A stretch of DNA of 64,000 nucleotides from Arthrobacter sp. QXT-31 (GTDB lineage Bacteria; Actinomycetota; Actinomycetes; Actinomycetales; Micrococcaceae), in contig NZ_CP019304.1 in NCBI RefSeq assembly GCF_001969265.1, forward strand, positions 372,001 through 436,000. Direction: 5' to 3'. How positions within the stretch are numbered: position 1 is the stretch's first letter; every line of letters begins with the position of its first letter. The position numbers and the translations under genes are program-made. Under the pieces are notes generated by a model, which made no database searches, was not told where the DNA came from, and saw only the letters and a list, made by a program, of their open reading frames with translations. Positions 8,912-19,110 of this stretch are shown here, piece by piece.

Positions 8912-9133
8912 ATGACAACAGCAGTTGCCGACCGCACGCTAACCGCAGCTGACCGGTGTGACCGTTGCGGAGCGCAGGCATACGTCCGGGTTGTACTCGA
9001 GTCCTCCGGAGGTGAGCTGCTCTTCTGCGCCCACCATTCACGCGCCGTCGAAGCGACCCTCAGGCCGCTCAGCTCCGAATGGCACGATGAGACGGACCGG
9101 CTGCACGAGAAGGCTCCGGTTCCGGTCGACTAG
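8912..9133 (+). CDS. Small zinc-ribbon-like conserved actinobacterial protein (DUF7455 type)
   Basis: A 73-residue protein with two Cys/His clusters, CDRCGAQAY and LLFCAHHSR, which resemble one zinc-binding knuckle. Function unknown. The ATG at 8912 follows AAGGAGG with ideal spacing; an upstream start would be out of line with this signal. Small proteins of this type are commonly found near sigA and topoisomerase genes in actinobacteria. It is followed at once by a strong terminator, so it is probably a single-gene transcript divergent from parE. Confidence 0.85.
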   Translation: MTTAVADRTLTAADRCDRCGAQAYVRVVLESSGGELLFCAHHSRAVEATLRPLSSEWHDETDRLHEKAPVPVD

Positions 9134-9146
9134 ACAACAAGGCTTG

Positions 9147-9188
9147 AAGCCAGGACCCCCAGGCGGGGGTCCTGGCTTTTTCTTTTTC
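9147..9188 (+). terminator. Rho-independent terminator
   Basis: A 12-bp perfect stem (GCCAGGACCCCC / GGGGGTCCTGGC, 4-nt loop) is followed by CTTTT-rich DNA, just after the small zinc-ribbon gene. Confidence 0.93.
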
Positions 9189-9258
9189 GGCTTTTATTTA
9201 TTTCGACGGCGGATCCCCCGCGGGCTAAATTGTCAGTGCCCCTTGGCAGACTGTGTTC

Positions 9259-11208
9259 ATGGAAGTTCTGGGAAATTCAGCAGTGAAAACGGGGGCACCG
9301 CACGGCGACGCCCCGCTTGCTGCCGCCGTTCCCGTCGGCGGGTTCTCCGGCGAGGTTTCTTCCTTCGATGGCTTCCTTGATGACGACTTTCCCTACGGCG
9401 CTGATTCGGACTCCGCGTATCCGGAGGACCCTTTCCCCGGCGGGGAGTATGACGACGGTGACCTCCCGGAAGATCCGTTTCCCGAGGCGCTGTTTTACGA
9501 GACATCGTTCACCGGTTGTGAGCGAACGGATGGTGGTGCAGCGGGGTTGAGTCTCGACGGCCGGATCGGCGCGGTAAAGAGACTTTTACGGACCGATCTC
9601 ACTGCCGACGGTCCCGGGTTGATCGACCAGACCGCGGTTCTGGAGAAATTCAAACGCTGGGCCACCGGGCAGCAGGCCAGGCTGGCCGTCGAGTTCGAAG
9701 CGAGACAGCGCCAGGAACAAGCCGAACCCGACGCCGCGAGCAGCCCGGCGCAGAGCAGTCCCGGTAACCTGTCGGCTGAGGATGTGGGCAGGAAGCGACA
9801 CAGGGAAACGGGCCTTGGTGTGGCTGAGCAGATCGCCCTGGCCCGGGGTGAGTCCCCGCACCGCGGCGGCCGGCTGCTCGGCATGGCCAAAGCCCTTGTC
9901 ATTGAAATGCCCCACACCCTCACCGCTCTGGATACCGGCCGGCTGAGCGAAGAAAAGGCCATGCATGTGGTGAAGGAAACGGCCGTCCTGACCGTTGAAG
10001 ACCGGGCCGCGGTCGACGAGGAACTCGCCGCCGATACCGGGACCTTCGACGGGGTCGGGACCCGCGGCGTCATCGCCGCGGTCAAAGCCGCTGCGATCCG
10101 ACGGGATCCGCGCTCGGTCACCCAGCGGGCCAGCCACGCCGCCACCGAGCGGGGCGTGAGCCTGCGCCCGGCCCCGGACTGCATGACCTACCTCACAGCC
10201 CTGTTGCCCGCCCACGAAGGCGTCGCCGCCTACACAGCGCTCAGTGCCCACGCCGATGCCCTCCGCTCCGCCGGGGACCCGCGCTCCAAAAACCAGGCCA
10301 TGGCCGACACCCTCGTCGAATCCGTCACCGGCACCCCCGGCGGGATCAGCGGCATCGACATCAACCTCGTCATGACCGACCGCACCCTCCTCCAAGCCGA
10401 CAGCGAACCCGCGCGCCTCACCGGCTACGGCACCGTCCCCGCAGCATGGGCACGCGAACTCCTCAACCCCGAACAGGCATCGGAACGAGGCGGAGAAGAA
10501 TCACACGGACAGGGGCGCTGCCCAGAGGGTTCGAGCCAGCAGGCTTCCGGCCAGGCAACCGTAGGCAGACAAGACGCTTCGGGCTCAAACGCTTCCGGCT
10601 CGAAGGCAGGCCACAAGGACACGGTAAAGGAACTGAAGATCTGGCTCCGCCGGCTCTACACCGCCCCGGACACCGGCGACCTGGTCGCCATGGACTCCAA
10701 ACGGCGGCTCTTCCCGCCACCCCTGCGCCGCTTCATCCAAGTCCACGACGACACCTGCCGAACCCCCTACTGCGACGCACCCATCCGCCACCACGACCAC
10801 ATCATCCCCTGGCACAACAACGGCCCAACCAGCATCACCAACGGCGCCGGACTCTGCGAAGCCTGCAACCACACCAAAGAACTACCCGGCTGGAAAGCCC
10901 AACCCAGACCAGGACCCCGCCACACCATCGAAATCACCACCCCAACCGGCCACACCTACCACTCCACCGCACCCCCACTACCGGGAACCAGCCTGGCCAG
11001 ATCCAACCTGCCCTTATCTGGCTCTACGGCTACCGGTACGTGCCCTGATGCAGCCGGGCCAGCGATCTCTGGGACCGGGTCCCCGAACCAGCCGGTTGGG
11101 ATCGGCCCGGATGAAGCGGGACAGCTGAAACCAGCCCCTGCATCCAGGACTGAGTCCATCACTGGGAAAGCGGCGGCGGAAATACCGCCGCCGCCGAGCC
11201 GGACGTAA
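9259..11208 (+). CDS. DUF222 / HNH endonuclease domain protein
   Basis: Member of the large 13E12-repeat/DUF222 family, common in many copies in Micrococcaceae and mycobacteria. About 649 aa from the ATG at 9259; a GTG 6 nt upstream is possible. The N-terminus is acidic (about residues 25-80). The DUF222 region follows, and near residues 500-545 an HNH motif is complete: [19 protein letters not shown], then [16 protein letters not shown] low-complexity linker sits between the two (about 400-450) and the tail is disordered. The physiological role of the family is not settled; possible nuclease activity or mobile origin. It is convergent with sigA across a shared hairpin. Confidence 0.88.
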   Translation: MEVLGNSAVKTGAPHGDAPLAAAVPVGGFSGEVSSFDGFLDDDFPYGADSDSAYPEDPFPGGEYDDGDLPEDPFPEALFYETSFTGCERTDGGAAGLSLDGRIGAVKRLLRTDLTADGPGLIDQTAVLEKFKRWATGQQARLAVEFEARQRQEQAEPDAASSPAQSSPGNLSAEDVGRKRHRETGLGVAEQIALARGESPHRGGRLLGMAKALVIEMPHTLTALDTGRLSEEKAMHVVKETAVLTVEDRAAVDEELAADTGTFDGVGTRGVIAAVKAAAIRRDPRSVTQRASHAATERGVSLRPAPDCMTYLTALLPAHEGVAAYTALSAHADALRSAGDPRSKNQAMADTLVESVTGTPGGISGIDINLVMTDRTLLQADSEPARLTGYGTVPAAWARELLNPEQASERGGEESHGQGRCPEGSSQQASGQATVGRQDASGSNASGSKAGHKDTVKELKIWLRRLYTAPDTGDLVAMDSKRRLFPPPLRRFIQVHDDTCRTPYCDAPIRHHDHIIPWHNNGPTSITNGAGLCEACNHTKELPGWKAQPRPGPRHTIEITTPTGHTYHSTAPPLPGTSLARSNLPLSGSTATGTCPDAAGPAISGTGSPNQPVGIGPDEAGQLKPAPASRTESITGKAAAEIPPPPSRT

Positions 11209-11325
11209 CCGGACCAGTCATACAGGCTGACCTCCGCGCGACCTGGTCTGCCACCCGGCAACGACGACCTCCGTATGTTTGGCGGCCACAGAGCCCGTGC
11301 ACATGACGGACCTCGTAGCCGTACG

Positions 11326-11376
11326 ACAAAGGCCAGGCCTGCTGCCGGATTTTCCGGCAGCGGGCCTGGCCTTTGT
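11326..11376. terminator. Bidirectional terminator between the HNH gene and sigA
   Basis: Long hairpin ACAAAGGCCAGGCC... / ...GGCCTGGCCTTTGT. It has T-rich edges on both sides and sits between convergent genes, so it can serve both. Confidence 0.85.
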
Positions 11377-11381
11377 AGACG

Positions 11382-11408
11382 TTCCTAGTCCAGAGCTTCC
11401 TAGTCCAG
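11382..11408. repeat. Tandem 12-bp repeat spanning the sigA stop codon
   Basis: TTCCTAGTCCAG occurs at 11382-11393 and 11397-11408 (15-bp period). The right copy contains the sigA stop and last codons; the left copy lies in the 3' untranslated region. Confidence 0.9.
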
Positions 11409-12677
11409 GTAGTCCCGCAGGACCTGCGACCGGGACGGGTGGCGGAGCTTGGACATGGTCTTGGATTCGATCTGACGGATGCGCTCACGGGTAACGCCGT
11501 AGACCTTGCCGATTTCGTCTAAAGTCTTCGGCTGGCCATCGGTGAGGCCGAACCGCATGGCGACGACGCCGGCTTCGCGCTCGGACAGGGTGTCCAGCAC
11601 GGAGTGCAGCTGTTCCTGCAGCAGGGTGAAGCTGACAGCGTCGGCCGGCACCACGGCTTCGGAGTCCTCGATGAGGTCACCGAACTCAGAGTCGCCATCT
11701 TCGCCGAGCGGGGTGTGCAGCGAAATGGGCTCCCGGCCGTACTTCTGGACCTCGACGACCTTCTCGGGGGTCATGTCGAGCTCGAGCGCCAGCTCTTCGG
11801 GAGTGGGTTCGCGGCCCAGGTCCTGCAGCATCTGGCGCTGGACTCGGGCCAGCTTGTTGATGACTTCCACCATGTGCACCGGGATACGAATGGTGCGGGC
11901 CTGGTCCGCCATGGCACGGGTGATGGCCTGGCGGATCCACCACGTGGCGTAGGTGGAGAACTTAAAGCCCTTGGTGTAGTCGAACTTCTCGACGGCGCGG
12001 ATGAGGCCGAGGTTGCCTTCCTGGATGAGGTCCAGGAACAGCATGCCGCGGCCCGTGTAGCGCTTGGCCAGCGAAACCACGAGGCGGAGGTTGGCCTCGA
12101 GGAGGTGGTTCTTTGCGCGTTTGCCGTCGTGGATGATGAACTCAAGCTCGCGCTTGTACTTCGGATCCATGGAGCCGTCGTCGGCGGCAATCTTTTCTTC
12201 GGCGAACAGGCCGGCCTCGATGCGGAGCGCGAGGTCCACTTCCTGTTCGGCGTTAAGGAGGGCTACCTTGCCGATCTGCTTCAGGTAGTCCTTGACGGGG
12301 TCAGCGGTGGCGCCGGCCGACATGACCTGCTGTACAGGTGCGTCGTCGTCATCGGCGTCAGAGTAAACGAATCCCGAACCGGTAGGCGCTGCGGCTTCCT
12401 TGCCGGCCTCGTCGGGTTCATCGACCAGATCGGCGGTGTCGGGCTGTACGTCGTCGAGATCCTCTTCGACATCCATGTCGGCATCGTCATCGGTGGCAGG
12501 GCGGCTTCCGGCAGCTTCGGCTGCAGCCTTGGCTCCGGGCTTGGGTCCGCGCTTCTTGGGCTCGGGCTTCCCAGCGGCTCGGGTGGCTGCACGCTTGGCG
12601 CTGGATGCCGCCGGCTTCTCCTCGGCAGTGTCAACGGCCAGGGCGGCGGGTTCCTTCTTCGCGGAAGACGGGGTCAC
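11400..12677 (-). CDS. sigA: Primary RNA polymerase sigma factor SigA (RpoD)
   Basis: Housekeeping sigma-70 factor directing RNA polymerase to -10/-35 promoters. The 425 residues begin with a long Lys/Ala/Asp-rich disordered N-terminus (about 1-125), typical of actinobacteria. Region 1.2 follows ([16 protein letters not shown]). Region 2 contains the -10 recognition helix ([24 protein letters not shown]), and region 3 contains [11 protein letters not shown]. Region 4 has the -35 helix-turn-helix ([24 protein letters not shown]). All regions are intact. It is read leftward, and the 321-bp upstream region presumably carries its promoters. Confidence 0.98.
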   Translation of the reverse strand: MTPSSAKKEPAALAVDTAEEKPAASSAKRAATRAAGKPEPKKRGPKPGAKAAAEAAGSRPATDDDADMDVEEDLDDVQPDTADLVDEPDEAGKEAAAPTGSGFVYSDADDDDAPVQQVMSAGATADPVKDYLKQIGKVALLNAEQEVDLALRIEAGLFAEEKIAADDGSMDPKYKRELEFIIHDGKRAKNHLLEANLRLVVSLAKRYTGRGMLFLDLIQEGNLGLIRAVEKFDYTKGFKFSTYATWWIRQAITRAMADQARTIRIPVHMVEVINKLARVQRQMLQDLGREPTPEELALELDMTPEKVVEVQKYGREPISLHTPLGEDGDSEFGDLIEDSEAVVPADAVSFTLLQEQLHSVLDTLSEREAGVVAMRFGLTDGQPKTLDEIGKVYGVTRERIRQIESKTMSKLRHPSRSQVLRDYLD

Positions 12678-12998
12678 AGAAAACCTTTCTAGCGGCGGTC
12701 TGTGGAGTCACCTTCGGGCAACACCACTATGACCCTGTCAAGTCCGTGATTCACATCAGATGCAACCGAACGACAGAGCCACTAAGTAGAACTGCCGGGG
12801 CGGCCGCAATGTTCCCGCTTGGGGTCCACTGCAAGCACTGATTCACGGACCCAACCGGGTCTCGGCCTCCATTGTCTCATGATTTTCCGAACCGGGGGCC
12901 GAACAGCGTGTAATAGGCCCTTCGGGTGGTGCGCGTTGCCTTCGACCTTCCCCTCATCCGGGACGCTCATCCCGGATGTTCATCAGGGACGACGGGCC
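12678..12998. other. Intergenic region upstream of sigA
   Basis: This 321-bp stretch lies between DUF4192 and sigA, both leftward. It presumably holds the sigA promoter. I see one TTGACA-like hexamer on the minus strand near 12732-12737 but no convincing partner -10. No ORF, RNA gene or repeat is supported. Confidence 0.5.
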
Positions 12999-14537
12999 TT
13001 AAGCGGCGTCCGATCCAAATTTCTGCCATGCGGCCTCACGGCGCCCGGCCCAGCCACAGATGGTTCCGCGCCGGACCACTTCGGACAGCAGCTCGGCCAG
13101 CCGGTACCCCGGTCTGGCGTCCAGAGCCCGGGTCAACGAGGCGTGCGCAAAGGAACCCCTCCCCCGGCACCATTCGATCCAGCCGTTCGCCGTCAGCGCC
13201 GCAGCCTGCGCCTCACCCCCGCCATACGACGACAGCGCCTGCATCAGGCCCTCGAGGCGTTTCAGCGCGTCCCAGTCCGGCACTGGTGGACTCAGGCCCA
13301 GCAACACTTCGCCGTAGCCGGGCACCGCATCCGGACCGCAACTCAAAGCAGCCGGGTGTTCCGGTCCGGCGGTGGGCGGGCCGTGTTCAGCGCGGCTGCC
13401 ACACGGTTCAGTTGCAGGCGCCTCTGTTTCGGGTGCCCCTGCTTCAAGCACCTTTGCATCGGATGGCGCAGATCTCTTCGCGCCCCCGGTTGCCGGGCCC
13501 GAAGACCTACCCGGGATTAGCCGCGGTTCCGGCAGCGGCGGGCAGGATACCGGCAGCCCGGATCCAGCAGAGAAGATTCCGAAGGCGTCAGCCCCCGCGG
13601 TAGCCGCGGCGCGCCCCGCTGCAGCCATTACCAGGACTGCGTCTCGCCAGGCTGGCACACGAAGGGAAGCACGCAGGAACCCGGCAAGTTCCGGCGCCAG
13701 GACACCGCAGCCCCAACCGGCTGCACGAGGGCGGGCTGCAGGTGCATCGGTGGCGGCTGGTTCGGCGGCAATTGGCCCCTCTCCAAGTGGGCCCGACGGT
13801 GGTGACCCGGTCTGGGCGGACCCGGGTCCAGGCGAACTGGACGCAGGCGAAGCGGCAACAGGTGAAACCGCTTCCAGCGCGGCGGACCAGGCGTCGAGGA
13901 CGGCGTCGAACTGGGCCCGTAAGCTGCCCTTACCGGCCAGGGCCAGGCTCCAGCGCTGTTCGGCCGCCATGACAGCGGCAGTGTCGGCTGCCGGGACATC
14001 CACGCTGCAGGGTGCTGCGGTCCCGGGCGGCGCGCCGACGCTGCTGCCCAGGTACACCATCTCCGCGTTCAGCCGGCTGTCCCGGATCTCGGCGATCGGG
14101 CGCCCCGGCGGCGGGCAGCAGCTGCTGTCAGTGCAGTACACGTTGCGCCAGTACTCGTCACCGACGAGCCAGGCATCCCGCACCGGCATGCCCGCCAGCC
14201 CGAGCGCGCATTCAAGATCCGCCAGCAGAGGCCGAAAGGACGGCGCTGCCCTCCCTTCCCGGCCGGCGCCGTCAATACCTCCGTCGACAAAGAATGCCAG
14301 CAGCGTTCCGTCGGCTTCCTTGTCCGCCAGAAGGTACTCCGCCACAGTCCTGGCGAATGCTTCCCTTCCGCGGCGGCCGCCGCCCTTGGGGAGGTCGACC
14401 CGAAGCGTGGCTCCGAGACGCTTGCCCTGCATGGTCATGGCCACGAGGCTCTGCGACGGCCAATAGCCGAGACTGTGCGGGATGTAGCCCAGAATGTCTT
14501 CGGGACCGCTGATTGTGAGATGTTCCGGTGCTGTCAT
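12999..14537 (-). CDS. DUF4192 domain protein
   Basis: Conserved actinobacterial protein of unknown function, often encoded next to sigA. The 512-residue sequence starts MTAPEHLTISGPEDILGYIPHSLGYWPSQSLVAMTM, the family's diagnostic N-terminus. Conserved blocks near residues 110-170 (YWRNVYCTDSSCCPPPGRPI) and in the C-terminus (ALTANGWIEWCRGRGSFAHASLTRALD) are present. Two long Ala/Pro/Ser/Gly-rich insertions (about 215-270 and 320-400) make it longer than many relatives. No signal peptide or membrane segment. Confidence 0.9.
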   Translation of the reverse strand: MTAPEHLTISGPEDILGYIPHSLGYWPSQSLVAMTMQGKRLGATLRVDLPKGGGRRGREAFARTVAEYLLADKEADGTLLAFFVDGGIDGAGREGRAAPSFRPLLADLECALGLAGMPVRDAWLVGDEYWRNVYCTDSSCCPPPGRPIAEIRDSRLNAEMVYLGSSVGAPPGTAAPCSVDVPAADTAAVMAAEQRWSLALAGKGSLRAQFDAVLDAWSAALEAVSPVAASPASSSPGPGSAQTGSPPSGPLGEGPIAAEPAATDAPAARPRAAGWGCGVLAPELAGFLRASLRVPAWRDAVLVMAAAGRAAATAGADAFGIFSAGSGLPVSCPPLPEPRLIPGRSSGPATGGAKRSAPSDAKVLEAGAPETEAPATEPCGSRAEHGPPTAGPEHPAALSCGPDAVPGYGEVLLGLSPPVPDWDALKRLEGLMQALSSYGGGEAQAAALTANGWIEWCRGRGSFAHASLTRALDARPGYRLAELLSEVVRRGTICGWAGRREAAWQKFGSDAA

Positions 14538-14588
14538 AGAAACAGCTTCCGGCGGCGGTCAGCGCCGGCGCCACGGTGGGCATTCCTA

Positions 14589-14656
14589 TGTGGACAAGAG
14601 GCCCGTTGTGGACAAGAGGCCCGTGTTGCGGAGCAGTGAAGTTGCGGAGCAGTGAA
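14589..14656. repeat. Two adjacent tandem duplications (18 bp x2, 16 bp x2)
   Basis: TGTGGACAAGAGGCCCGT occurs at 14589-14606 and 14607-14624. GTTGCGGAGCAGTGAA follows at 14625-14640 and 14641-14656. Both pairs are perfect. They fill the gap between the MFS gene 3' end and the DUF4192 start. Confidence 0.95.
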
Positions 14657-14699
14657 GCAGCTGCGGGCCGCCAGCAGCGGACCCCGGCGGCATCATTGC

Positions 14700-16040
14700 C
14701 TAATCCCGGGAAGGAGCCTTGCGGCGGGCGATCCGTTCCCGTCGCTGCTGGGCCATTGCCTGCAGCAGCGGCGGCACCACGACGCCCTGGGCAGCCATCT
14801 GCCGGCGGACCTTGCGGCGCACCACCAGCATGGCGACGGAGCCGACGCCGAGGAGCAGGAAGTGCACGCAGAGCGCAATGCGGAACGGCTCCAGTCCATA
14901 GAGCTCCCCGCGGGAAAAGCCCGTGGAGTTGAGGATGTCCAGCACGGCACCGATCAGGTAGATGGCCATGAGCGCCGCGAAGAAGCCGCCCACGTTGACG
15001 ATCCCCGTGGCGGTGCCGATGCGGTGGGCCGGGTTGAAGGTGCGGGCGAAGTCGAAGCCGATCATGGAACCCGGGCCTCCGATGGCCAACACCACGATCA
15101 GGACGGCCAGCAGCCACAGCGGGGAGCGGCCGGGATACAGCAGCACAGCCGCCCAGGCCGCCGCGGTTGCGCAGACGAGGAGCAGGACCATGGTGGAGCG
15201 CCGCAGGGGGTGCCGGGCGACAAAACGCCCAATCAGCGGCCCCGCACCGATGGCGCCGGCCACGTAGAGGGACATGAGCGAGGCGACGGTGGCGGCGTCG
15301 AGCCCCTGCGCCGAAATCAGGAACGGGTAACCCCAGGTCATGGCGAAAACCGTGCCGCTGAACTGGATGGTGAAGTGGCTCCACATGCCCAGCCGCGTGC
15401 CGGGCTGCTTCCAGGCGCGGGACAGGGAGACACCGGTGGCACGCAGCCCCTTGGCCGCCTCCTGTTTCGGCGTGCCAGGCGGCATGTCCTGCAGCATCAG
15501 GACCACCAGTACGACGGCGAGCCCGGAGAAGCCCGCCAGCGCAAGGAACGCGGGGGTCCAGCCCGCTGTTTGCAGGATGAAGGCGAACGGCACCACGCTC
15601 AGCAGCTGGCCCAGCTGCCCGGTCATGCCGGTCAGCTGGGTCAGCAGCGGAACGCGGGCGGGCGCAAACCACAGCGGAATCAGCCGGATGACGGAGATGA
15701 AGGTCATGGCATCACCGGCGCCCACAAGCACCCGGCCCAGCACACCGGCCGGGACGCTGTCGGCGAATGCCAGCTGCAGCTGGCCCAGGCCCATGAGCAA
15801 GGCACCGCCGGCAATCATGGCGCGCGAACCGAAGCGGTCCACCAGGACGCCCACCGGAATCTGCAGGGCGGCGTACACCAGCAACTGCAGCACCGTGAAG
15901 AAGGAGATCGCCGAGGCGCTGGCATGGAACCGCTCGGTGGCCTCCAGCCCGACCACACCGAACGATGTACGCTGCGTCACGGCCACCAGGTACGCGAAAA
16001 TACCGATGATCCAAATGAGCCAGGCGCGGGGTGCAGTCAC
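14700..16040 (-). CDS. Major facilitator superfamily transporter
   Basis: Twelve-helix secondary transporter of 446 residues starting at GTG. It begins AWLIWIIGIFAYLVAVTQRTSFGVVGLEA and has the loop-2 signature VGVLVDRFGSRAMIAGGALLMGLGQ. The second half repeats the six-helix unit (PLIGRFVARHPLRRSTM). The C-terminus is basic and cytoplasmic. The substrate cannot be read from the sequence. It is monocistronic, with a divergently organised repeat-rich gap downstream. Confidence 0.9.
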   Translation of the reverse strand: MTAPRAWLIWIIGIFAYLVAVTQRTSFGVVGLEATERFHASASAISFFTVLQLLVYAALQIPVGVLVDRFGSRAMIAGGALLMGLGQLQLAFADSVPAGVLGRVLVGAGDAMTFISVIRLIPLWFAPARVPLLTQLTGMTGQLGQLLSVVPFAFILQTAGWTPAFLALAGFSGLAVVLVVLMLQDMPPGTPKQEAAKGLRATGVSLSRAWKQPGTRLGMWSHFTIQFSGTVFAMTWGYPFLISAQGLDAATVASLMSLYVAGAIGAGPLIGRFVARHPLRRSTMVLLLVCATAAAWAAVLLYPGRSPLWLLAVLIVVLAIGGPGSMIGFDFARTFNPAHRIGTATGIVNVGGFFAALMAIYLIGAVLDILNSTGFSRGELYGLEPFRIALCVHFLLLGVGSVAMLVVRRKVRRQMAAQGVVVPPLLQAMAQQRRERIARRKAPSRD

Positions 16041-16133
16041 CCTTCAATTATCCCCAGCCGGGACAAAAATACTATTTATTTTGCTGGATTTCCGCCCCGT
16101 CGTGACGAGTCTTATGCACCCCAGTGACGGGGC

Positions 16134-17072
16134 TTACGAAGCCGGGTTCTCTCGAGCCAGGTAGGCCTCCACCGCAGCGCCCAAAGCATCGCCGTCGGGC
16201 AGTTCGTCATTCTCGTTGGCAAGCAGGGAGCGGCGTACCGTGCCCTCGGCCTTTTCGTCGTAGCGGGCCTCCAGGCGGGAGACCACCTGCTGGACTTCCT
16301 CCGACGCCTCGATCTGCTCGGCAATCTGCCGGCCCACCTCGCGGCCGGACTCGCGGAGCCGGTCGGTCGGCAGCATCAGCGAGGTGGCGGCGCCCAGGTA
16401 CTCCAGCCCGGCGACGGCCGCAGTGGGATATTCGGCCTCGGCCAGGTAGTGCGGCACGTGGATGACATACCCGGCAACGTTGCGGCCGGCGTCGGTCAGG
16501 CGGAGTTCCAGGACATGCCCGACGGCGGCAGGGACTTCCACTGTCGGCTTCCAGGAGGAGATGCCTTCAATCAGCTCCGGCCGGTTGCCGTGCACGGTCA
16601 CGCCGACCGGACGGGTGTGGGGCACGGGCATGGGAATGGAGTGGATCCAGGCCACCAGGTTGACGTCAAGGGCTTCGACAATCTGCACCACGGCACGGGC
16701 GAAGCGTTCCCACTGCAGGTCCGGCTCGAAGCCGGCGAGGAAGAGGAAGGGCTTGCCCAGCCCGTCCACCAGTCTGTACAGCGCCAGCGTGGGCGGCTGG
16801 TAGTCCTGCAGATGGTCCTCAACAAAGGTCACGTGCGGGCGCCGGGACCGGTAGTCCATCAGCTGGTCGGCGTCGAACACCGCCACACGTTCGGAGTCGA
16901 GCGTGTCCAGCAGCTCGTCGGTGATCTGCCGGACCACGTGGCCGGCGTCGGCGAAACCGGTGAAGCCCATCACGAGGTTCAGACCGCGGAGCTCGGGGTT
17001 ATGGAACAGCCCAATGTTCTTGGCGTAGAGCGCGTCGGGGTCCAGCAGCGAGCCGGAAATCCTTTCAAACAC
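16134..17072 (-). CDS. PAC2 family protein (proteasome assembly chaperone-like)
   Basis: Soluble protein of 312 residues in the PAC2/COG2047 family, conserved in actinobacteria with no firmly assigned role. Key stretches are LVMGFTGFADAGHVVRQITDELLDTL near residue 35 and DHLQDYQPPTLALYRLVDGLGKPFLFLAGFEPDLQWERF in the middle. The C-terminal helix is acidic, with a predicted coiled coil (EQIEASEEVQQVVSRLEARYDEK). It starts at GTG after AAAGGAAC. It is divergent from pepA, and no proteasome genes are in the window. Confidence 0.87.
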   Translation of the reverse strand: MFERISGSLLDPDALYAKNIGLFHNPELRGLNLVMGFTGFADAGHVVRQITDELLDTLDSERVAVFDADQLMDYRSRRPHVTFVEDHLQDYQPPTLALYRLVDGLGKPFLFLAGFEPDLQWERFARAVVQIVEALDVNLVAWIHSIPMPVPHTRPVGVTVHGNRPELIEGISSWKPTVEVPAAVGHVLELRLTDAGRNVAGYVIHVPHYLAEAEYPTAAVAGLEYLGAATSLMLPTDRLRESGREVGRQIAEQIEASEEVQQVVSRLEARYDEKAEGTVRRSLLANENDELPDGDALGAAVEAYLARENPAS

Positions 17073-17205
17073 GGCGAGTTCCTTTCGTGGTCGGGGTTAA
17101 TCTTCATAACGCCGGGGAGAGCGGCGTCATTCCACGGGCAGCTGTGGCGCGCCTCTCAGCAATCCGGCAGACCGGCGCTCTCCGTCAATTGCCGACTGCC
17201 ATCGC

Positions 17206-17237
17206 AACCGTGCCTTAAGGAAACCGTGCCTTAAGGA
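17206..17237. repeat. Perfect 16-bp tandem duplication
   Basis: AACCGTGCCTTAAGGA occurs twice with no gap (17206-17221, 17222-17237). It lies in the divergent region between the PAC2 gene and pepA. Confidence 0.95.
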
Positions 17238-17332
17238 ACACGGGCAGCCAACCGAGCCCGGGGCCACCGAGAGACTACGATCGGGAGTGGCTTCCTGCCC
17301 GAACAATCACAGAGAATTGAGGACCGATCCTC

Positions 17333-18850
17333 GTGGTCAAGAATACTGAAATCAACCTTAGTGCCATTGCAAGGGACCTGAAGAAGGCGGCAAGTGATGC
17401 GGTGGTCATCGGCGTCGGACAGGGCAACGACGGCCCGTTCCTGCTGGAGAACCCGCTGACTGCGAAGTCCGTCGAGGCCCTGGCGGACTCACTGAAGGTC
17501 CTGGGCATCACGGGAGCTCCGGACCAGGCGGTCCGCCTCCCCGGCCTTCCCGAGACAGGCTCCGGGATCCTGGTATTGGCCGGCGTAGGCAAGGTCGACG
17601 CCGGCGGAAGGCTTTCCGGCGAGGCACTGCGCCGCGCTGCCGGCTCTGCCGTCCGCCAGCTCGCCGGCCTCTCCTCTGTGACACTGGCTTTCCCGACGGC
17701 GACTGTCGCCGATGTTGCCGCCGTCGCCGAGGGTGCCGCGCTGGGCGCGTACTCCTTCACCGAATTCCGATCGTCCAAGGACGGTCTCAAGGACCCCGTG
17801 GCCAACGTCGCGATTTTCACTGACGTGGCCGGCGACAAGGACCTGGAGGCAGCACTCGACCGTGCCCGCCTGCTGGGCAAGGCCGTCAACGCCACCCGCT
17901 CGCTCGTGAACCAGCCGCCGAGCCACCTCTACCCCGAGTCGTTCGCGGATGCCGCCAAGGAACTGTCCAAGGGCCTTCCGGTCAAGGTCACTGTGTGGGA
18001 CGAAAAGCGCCTGGAAAAGGAAGGGTTCGGCGGCATCATGGGCGTCGGAAAGGGCTCGACCCGGCAGCCGCGCCTGGTCAAGGTGGAGTACTCCCCCGCC
18101 AAAGCCACCAGGAAAATCGCCCTGGTGGGCAAGGGCATCACCTTCGACACGGGCGGCATCTCCATTAAGCCGGCCCTCGGCATGGGTGACATGAAGAGCG
18201 ACATGGCGGGCGCCGCCGTCGTACTTAATACGGTCCTGGCCATCGCCGGCCTGGGCCTGCCCGTTAAGGCGACCGCGTGGCTGTGCATCGCCGAGAACAT
18301 GCCCTCCGGCGCAGCGTCGCGTCCCGCCGATGTGCTGACCATGTTCGGCGGCAAGACCGTGGAGGTCCTGAACACGGACGCCGAGGGCCGGCTGGTCATG
18401 GCCGACGGCATCGTCGCGGCAAGCCAGGAGTACCCGGACGCCATCATCGACGTTGCCACCCTGACCGGCGCGCAGCTGATCGCGCTCGGCAACCGCACCG
18501 CCGGCATCATGGGTGCGGACAGCGTGACCGGCCCGCTCAAGGCGGCCGCCGACCGGGCCGGCGAACTCGTGTGGCCCATGCCGCTGCCGGAGGAACTGCG
18601 GCCCAGCCTCGACTCCCAGGTGGCGGACATTGCCAACATCGGTGAGCGCCACGGCGGCATGATGACGGCGGCCGTGTTCCTGCGGGAGTTCGTGGGCAAG
18701 GACAAGAACGGGCAGACCATCCCGTGGGCCCACATCGACATCGCCGGCCCCTCCTTCAACAACGGCGCGCCCTACGGCTACACGCCGAAACAGGGCACCG
18801 GCTGCACGGTGCGCACCCTCGTTGCTTACGTGGAGGATCTCCTGGCCTAG
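17333..18850 (+). CDS. pepA: Leucyl aminopeptidase (M17)
   Basis: Cytosolic two-metal aminopeptidase releasing N-terminal residues from peptides. The 505-residue protein has the N-terminal macrodomain-like part and a C-terminal catalytic part. The latter carries LVGKGITFDTGGISIKP (metal-binding Lys/Asp), GDMKSDMAGAA and the family signature NTDAEGRLVMADGI. ATLTGAQLIALG and HIDIAGPSFNN follow. It starts at GTG with GAGGA upstream. All catalytic motifs are intact. Single gene, with its own promoter region divergent from PAC2. Confidence 0.97.
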   Translation: MVKNTEINLSAIARDLKKAASDAVVIGVGQGNDGPFLLENPLTAKSVEALADSLKVLGITGAPDQAVRLPGLPETGSGILVLAGVGKVDAGGRLSGEALRRAAGSAVRQLAGLSSVTLAFPTATVADVAAVAEGAALGAYSFTEFRSSKDGLKDPVANVAIFTDVAGDKDLEAALDRARLLGKAVNATRSLVNQPPSHLYPESFADAAKELSKGLPVKVTVWDEKRLEKEGFGGIMGVGKGSTRQPRLVKVEYSPAKATRKIALVGKGITFDTGGISIKPALGMGDMKSDMAGAAVVLNTVLAIAGLGLPVKATAWLCIAENMPSGAASRPADVLTMFGGKTVEVLNTDAEGRLVMADGIVAASQEYPDAIIDVATLTGAQLIALGNRTAGIMGADSVTGPLKAAADRAGELVWPMPLPEELRPSLDSQVADIANIGERHGGMMTAAVFLREFVGKDKNGQTIPWAHIDIAGPSFNNGAPYGYTPKQGTGCTVRTLVAYVEDLLA

Positions 18851-19110
18851 GCCTCTTACCCACGCAGGGCCGTGCGTCGCGCGGCTGTGCGGCGGCGTGA
18901 TCCACTCGCCACACAGCCGCGTGACACTCGACACAAAGCGCTCCACAAAAGCACCGGCAAGGTGGAGCATGGATAAGTGGTTCGCTAAGGTGAACCACGG
19001 TAGTCACAAATGAAAGGGAAAAAGCCTGCTGGCATAATCACGGCAGGGCAAATTTCCAAGACCAGATGATGCGTACTCTCGCGTCATCATTCACGCGAGG
19101 GAGCGTCTAA

